From Streptomyces sp. YIM 121038 (GTDB lineage: Bacteria; Actinomycetota; Actinomycetes; Streptomycetales; Streptomycetaceae): a stretch of DNA of 64,000 nucleotides. The first letter of the stretch is position 1. The number at the start of each line of letters is the position of its first letter. Location of the stretch: NCBI RefSeq assembly GCF_006088715.1, contig NZ_CP030771.1, forward strand, positions 2,604,001 through 2,668,000, in the 5' to 3' direction. The position numbers were made by a program, and so were the translations under genes. The notes below the pieces were generated by a model. The model was given only the letters and a program-made list of their open reading frames with translations. It had not been told where the DNA came from and did no database searches. Of the stretch, positions 56,861 to 64,000 are shown piece after piece.

Positions 56861-58831
56861 TCAGCGGCTGCCCGTGCGCCGGGCCGTGCCCACGCCCGCC
56901 AGGACGTGGTGGAGCACCTCGCTGCCGGTGGGCGCCAGCGGCGGCTCGTACGTCCACGCGTGGCCCACCCAGGGGTCGGCGAGGTGGTCGTCGGGCACCG
57001 GGGTCAGCCGCAGGAGCGCGCGCCACAGCGGGTCGAGCAGCGGGCCGTACTCCCGGGCGTCCTCGCGGTCGGCGACCATCATCAGATGGACGCCGACGGC
57101 CGGGCCCTCGTCGGCCAGATAGCGCAGCTGGGTCACGGCGCGGTCGTCGAAGCCGTGCGGGAAGTCGTTGACCACCAGGAGGTGCTCGCCGGTGTCGAGA
57201 TCCGGCGGCAGGGACGAGGTGACGCCGCCGCGGACGGCCATCTGCAGTAGGTCAACCCGCTGGGTGAGCCGGGTGAGGACGGCGCCGGTGCCCGCGGCGC
57301 CGGCGGCGGGCGGCTCGTCCAGGGCCCCGGAGGTCACGAGCGGGGCGAGCGCGGTCGCGCCGGTGCCCGCCGGGTCGATGACGTGCACGGTGAACTCGCC
57401 GGGCGGATAGACGGCCAGCAGGCGCGCGGCGTGCGCGACGGCGCTGTCCAGGGCGAGGCGGTGCAGGGTGTCGGCGTCCGCGAGCGAGTCGGTGCCCGAG
57501 CGGCCGCTGTCGATCCACAGGCCGCGCTCCAGGGGCAGCCGCACCAGCATGGGGATGCGCAGGTCAGGGCGCTCGGGCAGATGGAGTCCGCCGAGACGCA
57601 CGGCCATGGGGATCTCCATGGGGGCGCGGTAGGCGTGCCAGACGGGGCTCGACCAGTCGGCGAACGCCGGGGGCAGCGCGGGCTCCACGACGTCCGCCTC
57701 GGCGGCGAGCTGGCCCAGGTCGCGGTCGAGCGCGGCCCTGGCCTGGTCCACGAGGTCGCCGTGCTTGGCGCGGGCGGTCTCGCGCGCGGCGTCGCCCGCG
57801 CCGCCGATGCGGCTGCGCGGGTCGGAGAGGACCTTGTCGAGCTCCTGCTCCCTGCGCGAGTCGGCGAAGTCGACGGCGCTGCGGTAGGCCGCCGTGGTGC
57901 GGGCCAGGTCCTCGAACATGCCCCACACCTGGTTGTAGAGGCGCTCCTCCAGGGACCAGCCGGTGGCGTCGCCCGCGACGGGCTGCGCGGGCTGCCCGGG
58001 CGCGGCCGCCGGCACGGCGGGCGGGGGCGGCGGGGGCGCGCTGGTCTGGCGGCGGGGGTGGGTGTAGTCGACGGAGCCGCCGTCGCCGGGCTGGGCCGGG
58101 GCGGCGTCGCCCGGCGCGGGCGGGCCCGGCTGGGGCGGGGCGGGCGGGACGGGGTGGGGGACGGCGGGGTCGCCCTGCGGGGCGGGCGAGCCGTTGCCGG
58201 GCGCCGTGTGGCCCTGGGCTGCGGCCCGCACCCGGGCCTCGTCCGCCGGGCGGGGCGGGGGCGGGGCGACGGAGCGGGCGAGGCCCTGGGCCACCGCTTC
58301 GTTGATGGTCGCCGCGAGGTCCTGGGCCTGGGGCAGGCCCTGGTCGGTGAGCATCTCGGCGAGGCCGCCCGCGTAGCCCTGGCCGACGGCGCGCACCTTC
58401 CAGGCGCCCTGCCTGCGGTACAGCTCCAGGGCGACGACGGCCGATTCGGCGGTGAGGTCCGTGAGGGTGTAGCTGGCGATCTCGGTGCCGTCGAGGCCGG
58501 TGACGGCGACGAACGGCGCGGCGACGGCACCGAAGCTGGCCGGGCCCGCGACGCCGACGGGCAGCGCCAGCAGGACGTTGACCTGGTGGGCGTCGTCCGG
58601 CAGCGCGTCGAGGTCGACGGCGAGGCGGTGGTCGGCGGCGGCCTGCCGGGACACTTCCAGGCCCGGCAGGGTGGGCGCTCCGGGGTGGGCGACCCAGGAG
58701 GTGCCGCGCACCTTGCGCCGGTCGTCGCTGAGTGTGGCGCCGGCGACGACCGGTTGGGCGGCCGACACCCGGACCTCTAGGCGGGTGCCGGGAAGCGGGT
58801 GGTTCTGCCCCCTGACCAGCTCGGCCGTCAT
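56861..58831 (-). CDS. TerD-domain protein fused to a degenerate FtsK/SpoIIIE-like ATPase domain
   Basis: 656 residues. Residues 1-185 are TerD-like (TWVAHP-type core, LPDDAHQVNVLLALPV, EIASYTLTDLTAESAVVALE and YRRQGAWKVRAVGQGYAGGL). About 190-300 is a Pro/Ala/Gln-rich linker. The C-terminal half (AARLLAVYPPGEFTVHVIDP, LVVNDFPHGFDDRAVTQLR and LADEGPAVGVHLMMVADRED) resembles the third ATPase domain of FtsK/EccC proteins, but no intact Walker A is visible. Such TerD fusions belong to predicted chemical-stress membrane complexes. GGGGGA precedes the ATG; terD lies 79 bp upstream. Confidence 0.82.
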   Translation of the reverse strand: MTAELVRGQNHPLPGTRLEVRVSAAQPVVAGATLSDDRRKVRGTSWVAHPGAPTLPGLEVSRQAAADHRLAVDLDALPDDAHQVNVLLALPVGVAGPASFGAVAAPFVAVTGLDGTEIASYTLTDLTAESAVVALELYRRQGAWKVRAVGQGYAGGLAEMLTDQGLPQAQDLAATINEAVAQGLARSVAPPPPRPADEARVRAAAQGHTAPGNGSPAPQGDPAVPHPVPPAPPQPGPPAPGDAAPAQPGDGGSVDYTHPRRQTSAPPPPPPAVPAAAPGQPAQPVAGDATGWSLEERLYNQVWGMFEDLARTTAAYRSAVDFADSRREQELDKVLSDPRSRIGGAGDAARETARAKHGDLVDQARAALDRDLGQLAAEADVVEPALPPAFADWSSPVWHAYRAPMEIPMAVRLGGLHLPERPDLRIPMLVRLPLERGLWIDSGRSGTDSLADADTLHRLALDSAVAHAARLLAVYPPGEFTVHVIDPAGTGATALAPLVTSGALDEPPAAGAAGTGAVLTRLTQRVDLLQMAVRGGVTSSLPPDLDTGEHLLVVNDFPHGFDDRAVTQLRYLADEGPAVGVHLMMVADREDAREYGPLLDPLWRALLRLTPVPDDHLADPWVGHAWTYEPPLAPTGSEVLHHVLAGVGTARRTGSR

Positions 58832-58910
58832 CGCGTTCGTTCCCCCTTGTCGGCCCCCTCACCGGGCCTTCGTACGTACGGACCGCCGTCCGGGGACGGC
58901 CGGGTCGGGC

Positions 58911-59489
58911 CTACAGGTGCGGCAGGATCGCCGGCATCAGGTCCTGGAAGGTGCGGCCGTTGGCCGGGCTGCCGAGGGCCGTCATCTGCCAGCCGGCGCC
59001 CGCGCGGTGGACCTTGGCCATGATCTGGGCGGTGTACTGGCCGCCGCCGTCCAGGGTGTAGCGGGCGAGCTCCTGGCCGTTGGTCTCGTCGACCAGGCGG
59101 CAGAAGGCGTTCTGCACCTCCTGGAACGTCTGGCCCGTGAAGGAGTTCACCGTGAAGATGATCTGGTCGATGTGGACCGGGACGCGCTGGAGGTCGACGA
59201 GGATGGCCTCGTCGTCGCCGCCCTGGCCGACGCCGCCGACCAGATTGTCCCCGGTGTGCCGCACGGAGCCGTCGTCGCTGACGAGGTGACGGAAGAACAC
59301 CACGTCCACGGGCTGCTTGTCGGCGAACAGGACGGCGGACGCGTCCAGGTCGATCTCGCGCGTGCGGGTGCCGAACAGGCCGCGCCGCGGGGCGGCCTTC
59401 CAGCCGAGGCCCATGCGCACCGCGGTCAGGGCGCCCCCGTCGTTCTTCTGCAGGCTGATGGCCTGGCCCTTGGTCATGTTGACCGTCAC
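58911..59489 (-). CDS. terD: TerD-family protein
   Basis: 192 residues from GTG 59489. The core GDDEAILVDLQRVPVHIDQI and IFTVNSF is the Ca-binding TerD fold, and the N-terminus VTVNMTKGQAISLQKNDGGAL is typical of TerD/TerE. Such proteins are tied to tellurite, phage and stress resistance or, in Streptomyces, development. It is encoded directly before the TerD fusion gene, and both lie close to terC, so the three may act together. Confidence 0.95.
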   Translation of the reverse strand: MTVNMTKGQAISLQKNDGGALTAVRMGLGWKAAPRRGLFGTRTREIDLDASAVLFADKQPVDVVFFRHLVSDDGSVRHTGDNLVGGVGQGGDDEAILVDLQRVPVHIDQIIFTVNSFTGQTFQEVQNAFCRLVDETNGQELARYTLDGGGQYTAQIMAKVHRAGAGWQMTALGSPANGRTFQDLMPAILPHL

Positions 59490-59637
59490 GCGCTGTCCCC
59501 TTCTCGAACTCCCCAGGGCGGCCGCCGCCTTCTGGCAGCCGCCCCATCACCCTATGCAGCGGTGTCCGGCGCGCCGCAGCTCGGTCCGCACATTGTGTCG
59601 GTGTTGCAACACACCGCGACGTCCGGACCGTTCTCCG

Positions 59638-61782
59638 CTACGCCAGGCCCGCCTCCTTCATCTGCCGCAGTTCCTTCTTCATCTCCGACACCTCGTCGCG
59701 CAGCCGTGCGGCGATCTCGAACTGGAGGTCCGCGGCGGCGGCGCGCATCCGCTCGGTCATCTCCTCGATCTGCGCGGCCAGCTCGGTGGCGGGCTTGTCC
59801 GTGGGCACCTGCTTGTCCTTGGCGGACTTCTTCCCCGCCTTGGCGGGCGCCCCGGCGGCCGCCTTGCCGAGCGAGGGCACCGGGGCCTTGGCGCCCTTGC
59901 CGTCCTTCGCCTTGCGGTAGTCCGTGCCGAGGAGCTGCTCGGTGTCGACCTCCTCGCGCGCGATCGCCGACACGATGTCGTTGATCTTCTTGCGGAGGGG
60001 CTGCGGGTCGATGCCCCGCTCCTTGTTGTACGCGATCTGCTTCTCCCGGCGGCGGTTGGTCTCGTCGATGGCCTTCGCCATCGCCGGGGTGATCTTGTCG
60101 GCGTACATATGGACCTGACCGGAGACGTTGCGCGCGGCGCGGCCGATGGTCTGGATCAGCGAGGTGCCGGAGCGCAGGAAGCCCTCCTTGTCGGCGTCGA
60201 GGATCGCCACCAGGGAGACCTCGGGCAGGTCGAGGCCCTCGCGCAGGAGGTTGATGCCGACCAGGACGTCGTACTCGCCGGCCCGCAGCTCGCGCAGGAG
60301 CTCGACGCGGCGCAGGGTGTCGACGTCGCTGTGCAGATAGCGGACCTGGATGCCCAGTTCCAGGAAGTAGTCCGTGAGGTCCTCGGCCATCTTCTTGGTG
60401 AGGGTGGTGACGAGGACGCGCTCGTCCTTCTCGGTGCGCTTGCGGATCTCGTGCACCAGGTCGTCGATCTGCCCCTCGGTGGACTTGACGACGACCTCCG
60501 GGTCGACGAGTCCGGTGGGGCGGATGATCTGCTCCACGTGTCCGTCCGAGCGGGACAGCTCGTACGCGCCCGGGGTCGCCGACAGATAGACGGTCTGCCC
60601 GATGCGCTTCTGGAACTCCTCCCACTTCAGGGGGCGGTTGTCCAGTGCGGAGGGGAGCCGGAAGCCGTGGTCGACGAGGGTGCGCTTGCGGGAGGCGTCG
60701 CCCTCGTACATGGCGCCGATCTGGGGGACGGTGACGTGCGACTCGTCGAGGACGAGCAGGAAGTCGTCCGGGAAGTAGTCGAGCAGGGTGTGCGGCGGGG
60801 TGCCGGGGTCGCGGCCGTCGAAGTGCATCGAGTAGTTCTCGACGCCGGAGCAGGAGCCGATCTGGCGGAGCATCTCCAGGTCGTACGTCGTGCGCATGCG
60901 CAGGCGCTGGGCCTCCAGCATCTTGCCCTGCTTCTCCAGCTCCGCGAGGCGGTCGGCGAGCTCCTTCTCGATGCCGTCGACCGCCTTCGCCATGCGCTCG
61001 GGGCCCGCCACGTAGTGCGAGGCCGGGAAGACGTAGAGGTGGTCGTCGTCGCTGATGACCTCGCCGGTGAGCGGGTGGAGCGTGGACAGCGCCTCGATCT
61101 CGTCGCCGAACATCTCGATGCGCACGGCCAGTTCCTCGTAGACCGGGAAGATCTCGATGGTGTCGCCGCGGACGCGGAACGTGCCCCGGGTGAAGGCGAG
61201 GTCGTTGCGCGTGTACTGGATGTCGACGAAGCGGCGCAGGAGCTGGTCGCGGTCGATCTCCTCGCCGACCTTGAGCGGCACCATGCGGTCCACGTACTCC
61301 TGCGGGGTGCCGAGGCCGTAGATGCAGGAGACGGAGGCGACCACGACGACGTCGCGGCGGGTGAGCAGCGAGTTCGTCGCGGAGTGGCGCAGGCGCTCCA
61401 CCTCCTCGTTGATCGAGGAGTCCTTCTCGATGTACGTGTCCGACTGCGGGACGTACGCCTCGGGCTGGTAGTAGTCGTAGTAGGAGACGAAGTACTCCAC
61501 CGCGTTGTTCGGCAGGAGCTCTCGGAACTCGTTCGCCAGCTGGGCGGCCAGGGTTTTGTTCGGCGCCATGACGAGTGTCGGGCGCTGGAGCTTCTCGATC
61601 ATCCACGCGGTGGTGGCCGACTTGCCGGTGCCGGTCGCGCCGAGCAGGACGACATCCTTCTCACCTGCGCGGATGCGCTTCTCCAGCTCGGCAATGGCGG
61701 CCGGCTGGTCGCCACTGGGCTGGAACGGGCTGACGACCTCGAAAGGCGCCACCGTGCGTTCGATCTTCGATACGGGCCGCAT
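59638..61782 (-). CDS. uvrB: UvrB excinuclease helicase subunit
   Basis: 714 residues from ATG 61782 ([20 protein letters not shown]), which a -10 element 7 nt upstream supports. Walker A GATGTGKS (48-55), the DNA-clamping beta-hairpin [21 protein letters not shown], the DESH box, motif VI region QTIGRAARN and the C-terminal UVR domain ([20 protein letters not shown]) are complete. It verifies damage loaded by UvrA and recruits UvrC. A Lys/Ala-rich insert precedes the UVR domain. Confidence 0.97.
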   Translation of the reverse strand: MRPVSKIERTVAPFEVVSPFQPSGDQPAAIAELEKRIRAGEKDVVLLGATGTGKSATTAWMIEKLQRPTLVMAPNKTLAAQLANEFRELLPNNAVEYFVSYYDYYQPEAYVPQSDTYIEKDSSINEEVERLRHSATNSLLTRRDVVVVASVSCIYGLGTPQEYVDRMVPLKVGEEIDRDQLLRRFVDIQYTRNDLAFTRGTFRVRGDTIEIFPVYEELAVRIEMFGDEIEALSTLHPLTGEVISDDDHLYVFPASHYVAGPERMAKAVDGIEKELADRLAELEKQGKMLEAQRLRMRTTYDLEMLRQIGSCSGVENYSMHFDGRDPGTPPHTLLDYFPDDFLLVLDESHVTVPQIGAMYEGDASRKRTLVDHGFRLPSALDNRPLKWEEFQKRIGQTVYLSATPGAYELSRSDGHVEQIIRPTGLVDPEVVVKSTEGQIDDLVHEIRKRTEKDERVLVTTLTKKMAEDLTDYFLELGIQVRYLHSDVDTLRRVELLRELRAGEYDVLVGINLLREGLDLPEVSLVAILDADKEGFLRSGTSLIQTIGRAARNVSGQVHMYADKITPAMAKAIDETNRRREKQIAYNKERGIDPQPLRKKINDIVSAIAREEVDTEQLLGTDYRKAKDGKGAKAPVPSLGKAAAGAPAKAGKKSAKDKQVPTDKPATELAAQIEEMTERMRAAAADLQFEIAARLRDEVSEMKKELRQMKEAGLA

Positions 61783-61789
61783 GGGATCC

Positions 61790-61812
61790 ACCGTACGACT
61801 CCGCACTGACAA
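61790..61812 (-). promoter_or_regulatory. PafBC (RecA-NDp) promoter of uvrB
   Basis: TTGTCAGTG (61804-61812), 8 bp, then TACGGT (61790-61795), a perfect motif match. The ATG follows after 7 nt, so the mRNA is leaderless. Confidence 0.88.
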
Positions 61813-61833
61813 TGCCGGTTCCCGTCGGCGCGC

Positions 61834-62721
61834 TCACCACTTCTGCGGGGCGCGCGCGCCCGGCCTGCGGCGGCTCCTGCGGCCCGGCCGCGCCGGTGAC
61901 CTGCGGCCGACGTGCCCGTACTGCCTCTCGCCCGAGCGCGGCACGGGGTAGGAGGGGGTGCGCGGCCGTGCGGCGGCCTTCAGGTCGGCCTTGCCCAGCA
62001 TCATCAGCGGGTCGACCATCATGACCACGCCCGCGAGCAGCAGGAAGGCCAGCGGGCCGATCATGAGGGGCGCGAGCAGCTCGGCCGACGAGCCCCCGGG
62101 CGACGGGCTCGGGGTGCTGTGCAGGTGGACGCTGACGGCGGCCATGCCGGTGTAGTGCATGCCGCTGACGGCGAGGCCCATGACCAGGCTGGCGCCGAGG
62201 CTCCACAGGAAGCCCCTGACCTGTCCGGCGGCCCACAGCGCGGCGATGGCCGCGACCACGGCGATCACCACGGAGGCGGCGACGGTGAAGGTGTTGTACT
62301 GGAGCCTGCCGCCAAGGCGCATCCCGGCCATTCCCAGGTAGTGCATCGACGCGATGCCCAAGCCCGTGATGGTGCCCCCGGTGAACAGGGCTGTCCCTTT
62401 GGCACCCCGGTAGCCGACGATGAAGATCCCGACGCCGACCATGACGATGGCGACGGCGAGGCTGGCGAACGTCGTCAGCCGGTCGTAGGTGATGGGGGTC
62501 TCCTTGACGGTGAACCCCATCATGGCGATGAAGTGCATGGTCCAGATGCCGGAGCCGATCGCGGCGGAGCCCAGGGCGAGCCAGCCCGGCCGCCAGGAGT
62601 GGGCGACGAGCAGCGTCCTCGTGGTGCAGCGCAGGCCGAGCGCCCCGCCGAGACAGGCCATGAGGTACGCGACCACGGGTGTGACGAGCCCGTAGCTGAA
62701 GCCGTCGACGGTGCCCTCCAT
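61834..62721 (-). CDS. MHYT-domain integral membrane sensor-like protein
   Basis: 295 residues. Seven helices contain three MHYT-type motifs (TMHFIAMMGF, SMHYLGMAGM and SGMHYTGMAAV), thought to bind copper and sense O2, CO or NO. The C-terminal 60 residues are basic and Pro/Arg-rich with no output domain (no GGDEF, EAL or kinase), so it would need a partner. It begins at ATG 62721, preceded by GGAAGGG. The 272 bp to the next gene hold no clear signals. Confidence 0.92.
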   Translation of the reverse strand: MEGTVDGFSYGLVTPVVAYLMACLGGALGLRCTTRTLLVAHSWRPGWLALGSAAIGSGIWTMHFIAMMGFTVKETPITYDRLTTFASLAVAIVMVGVGIFIVGYRGAKGTALFTGGTITGLGIASMHYLGMAGMRLGGRLQYNTFTVAASVVIAVVAAIAALWAAGQVRGFLWSLGASLVMGLAVSGMHYTGMAAVSVHLHSTPSPSPGGSSAELLAPLMIGPLAFLLLAGVVMMVDPLMMLGKADLKAAARPRTPSYPVPRSGERQYGHVGRRSPARPGRRSRRRPGARAPQKW

Positions 62722-62993
62722 GAGCGCTAGCCCTTCCGCCTGTCGTACGCCAATGTCCCGGAACACCCCGTCCGCCCCCGGTCGACCGCCGGGTGACGGA
62801 GCGTCGGCTGAGGCGAGGGTAGGGCCCTTCCAGGAACGTACGAACGATTTTCCGGCAAAGAAACACGGCTTCCGCGCGCGGGGTCCCCACATGGGGGGCT
62901 GGTGTTCAGCCTGTGGCCATCCTGCACCTGTCCGTAGTTGGCCGTGCACTGTCACGCTCTCGGGGTCCCCCGAGTTCTACGCGAGGAGAAGCC

Positions 62994-63896
62994 GTGCCCG
63001 CACGCGCAGCCGCCGCCACGACCGCCGCCCTCCTGGGGGCGGGCGCCCTGGTGCTCCCCTCCACCGCCGTCGCCGAGACACCCGCCCGGGAGACCCGCGT
63101 CCGGGCGGCCGCCGCGCACGACGAGCCGCTGGTCGTCGCCCACCGCGGGGCCTCCGCCTACGCCCCCGAGAACACCCTCGCCGCCATCGACAAGGCCGAC
63201 GAGCTCGGCTTCCGCTGGGTCGAGAACGACGTGCAGCGCACCAAGGACGGCGTGCTCGTCATCGTGCACGACGACAACCTGAAGCGGACGACGAACGTCG
63301 AGGAGGTCTTCCCCGACCGCGCCCCCTGGAAGGTCAAGGACTTCACCGCCAAGGAGATCGCGAAGCTCGACGCGGGCAGCTGGTTCAGCGCCAAGTACAA
63401 GGGCGCGCGCGTGCCGACCCTCACGCAGTACATGAACCGCCTCACGGAGAACGGCCAGCGGCTCGTCCTGGAGATCAAGAAGCCGGAGCTGTACCCCGGC
63501 ATCGAGCGCGAGACCCTGCGGGTGCTGCGCGAGACGGGTTGGCTCGACCGCCACCACGTGAAGCACGAGCTGGTCGTCCAGAGCTTCAGCGCGGACAGCG
63601 TCCGGCAGGTGCACGCGCAGCGCCCGGACGTCAAGACCGGCTTCCTGGGGACGCCCGCCGTCGCCGAGCTGCCGACGTACGCGCGGTTCGCCGACCAGAT
63701 CAACTCCACGCACACGTCCATCTCCGACGACTACGTGGGCGAGATCCAGGACCTCAAGGGCCCGCACGGCAAGCCGCTGGAGATCTTCACGTGGACCGTC
63801 GACGAGGCCGCGGCCGCGCGCCGGGTCGCGGACTTCGGGGTGAACGGCATCATCACCAACAAGCCCGACGTGGTGCGCGCGGCGCTCCGCGACTGA
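62994..63896 (+). CDS. Secreted glycerophosphodiester phosphodiesterase
   Basis: 300 residues from GTG 62994 with GAGGAGAA upstream. After a signal peptide (ATTAALLGAGALVLPSTAVA) the GDPD barrel starts VVAHRGASAYAPENTLAAID with catalytic H/R, then WVENDVQRTKDGVLVIVHDD with the metal-binding Glu/Asp and catalytic His. Later EIKKPELYPG and TWTVDEAAAARRVADFGVNG, then IITNKPD, complete the fold. It releases glycerol-3-phosphate from phospholipid head groups or teichoic-acid-type polymers outside the cell. Confidence 0.95.
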   Translation: MPARAAAATTAALLGAGALVLPSTAVAETPARETRVRAAAAHDEPLVVAHRGASAYAPENTLAAIDKADELGFRWVENDVQRTKDGVLVIVHDDNLKRTTNVEEVFPDRAPWKVKDFTAKEIAKLDAGSWFSAKYKGARVPTLTQYMNRLTENGQRLVLEIKKPELYPGIERETLRVLRETGWLDRHHVKHELVVQSFSADSVRQVHAQRPDVKTGFLGTPAVAELPTYARFADQINSTHTSISDDYVGEIQDLKGPHGKPLEIFTWTVDEAAAARRVADFGVNGIITNKPDVVRAALRD

Positions 63897-63902
63897 CCGG
63901 CA

Positions 63903-63941
63903 CGCCCGGCCGGTGCCGCCCGGAGCGGCACCGGCCGGGCG
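63903..63941 (+). terminator. Terminator after the phosphodiesterase gene
   Basis: A perfect 17-bp stem (63903-63919 with 63925-63941) with a 5-nt loop lies 7 bp past the stop. Confidence 0.9.
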
Positions 63942-63944
63942 GCG

Positions 63945-63967
63945 TTGTCAGTGCCCGGCCGTACGGT
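63945..63967 (+). promoter_or_regulatory. PafBC (RecA-NDp) promoter at the right edge
   Basis: TTGTCAGTG (63945-63953), 8 bp, then TACGGT (63962-63967) match the DNA-damage motif perfectly. ATG 63975 follows after 7 nt, exactly as at uvrB. Confidence 0.85.
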
Positions 63968-63974
63968 GGTGTCC

Positions 63975-64000
63975 ATGAACGCCACGGGGCACACCCAGCA
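63975..64000 (+). CDS. Start of a probable DNA-damage-inducible gene (cut by window edge)
   Basis: Only MNATGHTQ is visible. The start is supported by a perfect PafBC-type leaderless promoter, not by similarity. From memory of S. coelicolor gene order a methylated-DNA-cysteine methyltransferase could follow here, but the sequence seen cannot confirm it. Confidence 0.5.

Overview
The window is chromosomal DNA of a high-GC actinomycete, almost certainly a Streptomyces. The evidence is very high GC at third codon positions, frequent GTG and TTG starts, WhiA, RbpA, OpcA, a SufRBDCSU operon, and a gene order that (from memory, not searched) resembles the S. coelicolor dapD - suf - ctaA/ctaB - tkt/tal/zwf/opcA/pgl - pgi - rbpA - secG/tpiA/pgk/gap - whiA/yvcK/rapZ/uvrC - uvrA - aroQ - terC/terD - uvrB core region. 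No rRNA, tRNA or CRISPR array was recognised.

Layout. 1-5.1 kb: a partial SigE-type sigma factor gene, a secreted protein gene, a complete IS1182-type insertion sequence that sits in the loop of an intrinsic terminator, dapD, and a TetR/SMR efflux pair. 5.1-12.8 kb: the SUF iron-sulfur assembly operon sufR-B-D-(Rieske)-C-S-U-DUF59, with a recognisable SufR operator, then a divergent AAC(3)-type acetyltransferase. 12.8-19.8 kb: an ABC-2 exporter, the haem A genes ctaA and ctaB, an amidohydrolase, a small conserved protein and a shortened, motif-poor AMP-binding-like protein. 20-28.8 kb: central carbon metabolism (tkt-tal-zwf-opcA-pgl, then pgi), with a decayed MmpS-like fragment between pgl and pgi. 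28.9-34.4 kb: an MFS exporter, rbpA, secG and the glycolytic genes tpiA-pgk-gap. 34.7-39.8 kb: the tightly overlapped operon uvrC-rapZ-yvcK-whiA. 39.9-46.8 kb: accessory and regulatory genes, including a secreted papain-like protease paired with an unrecognised membrane-anchored protein. 47-50.2 kb: uvrA. 50.3-55.4 kb: DinB-like and metallo-beta-lactamase-fold proteins, aroQ, a decayed S66 peptidase, an MHS transporter and a cation/proton antiporter. 55.5-64 kb: terC under a candidate yybP-ykoY manganese riboswitch, a TerD fusion protein, terD, uvrB, an MHYT sensor-like protein, a glycerophosphodiesterase, and the start of a gene cut by the window edge.

How it fits together. Most of the DNA is conserved core metabolism, so the most informative signals are regulatory. 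Four promoters match the mycobacterial/actinobacterial PafBC (RecA-NDp) DNA-damage motif TTGTCAGTG-N8-TAnnnT exactly: uvrA, uvrB, the MFS exporter beside rbpA, and the gene cut off at the right edge. uvrC carries a weaker version. This suggests that dispersed excision-repair genes plus one exporter are co-regulated in a LexA-independent damage regulon. Other clear switches are a SufR operator overlapping a leaderless start codon, and a Mn riboswitch whose P1 3' strand is complementary to the terC Shine-Dalgarno sequence. The IS in a terminator loop is the clearest mobile-element event. The protease/membrane-protein pair and the TerD-ATPase-like fusion are the best candidates for undescribed protein systems.
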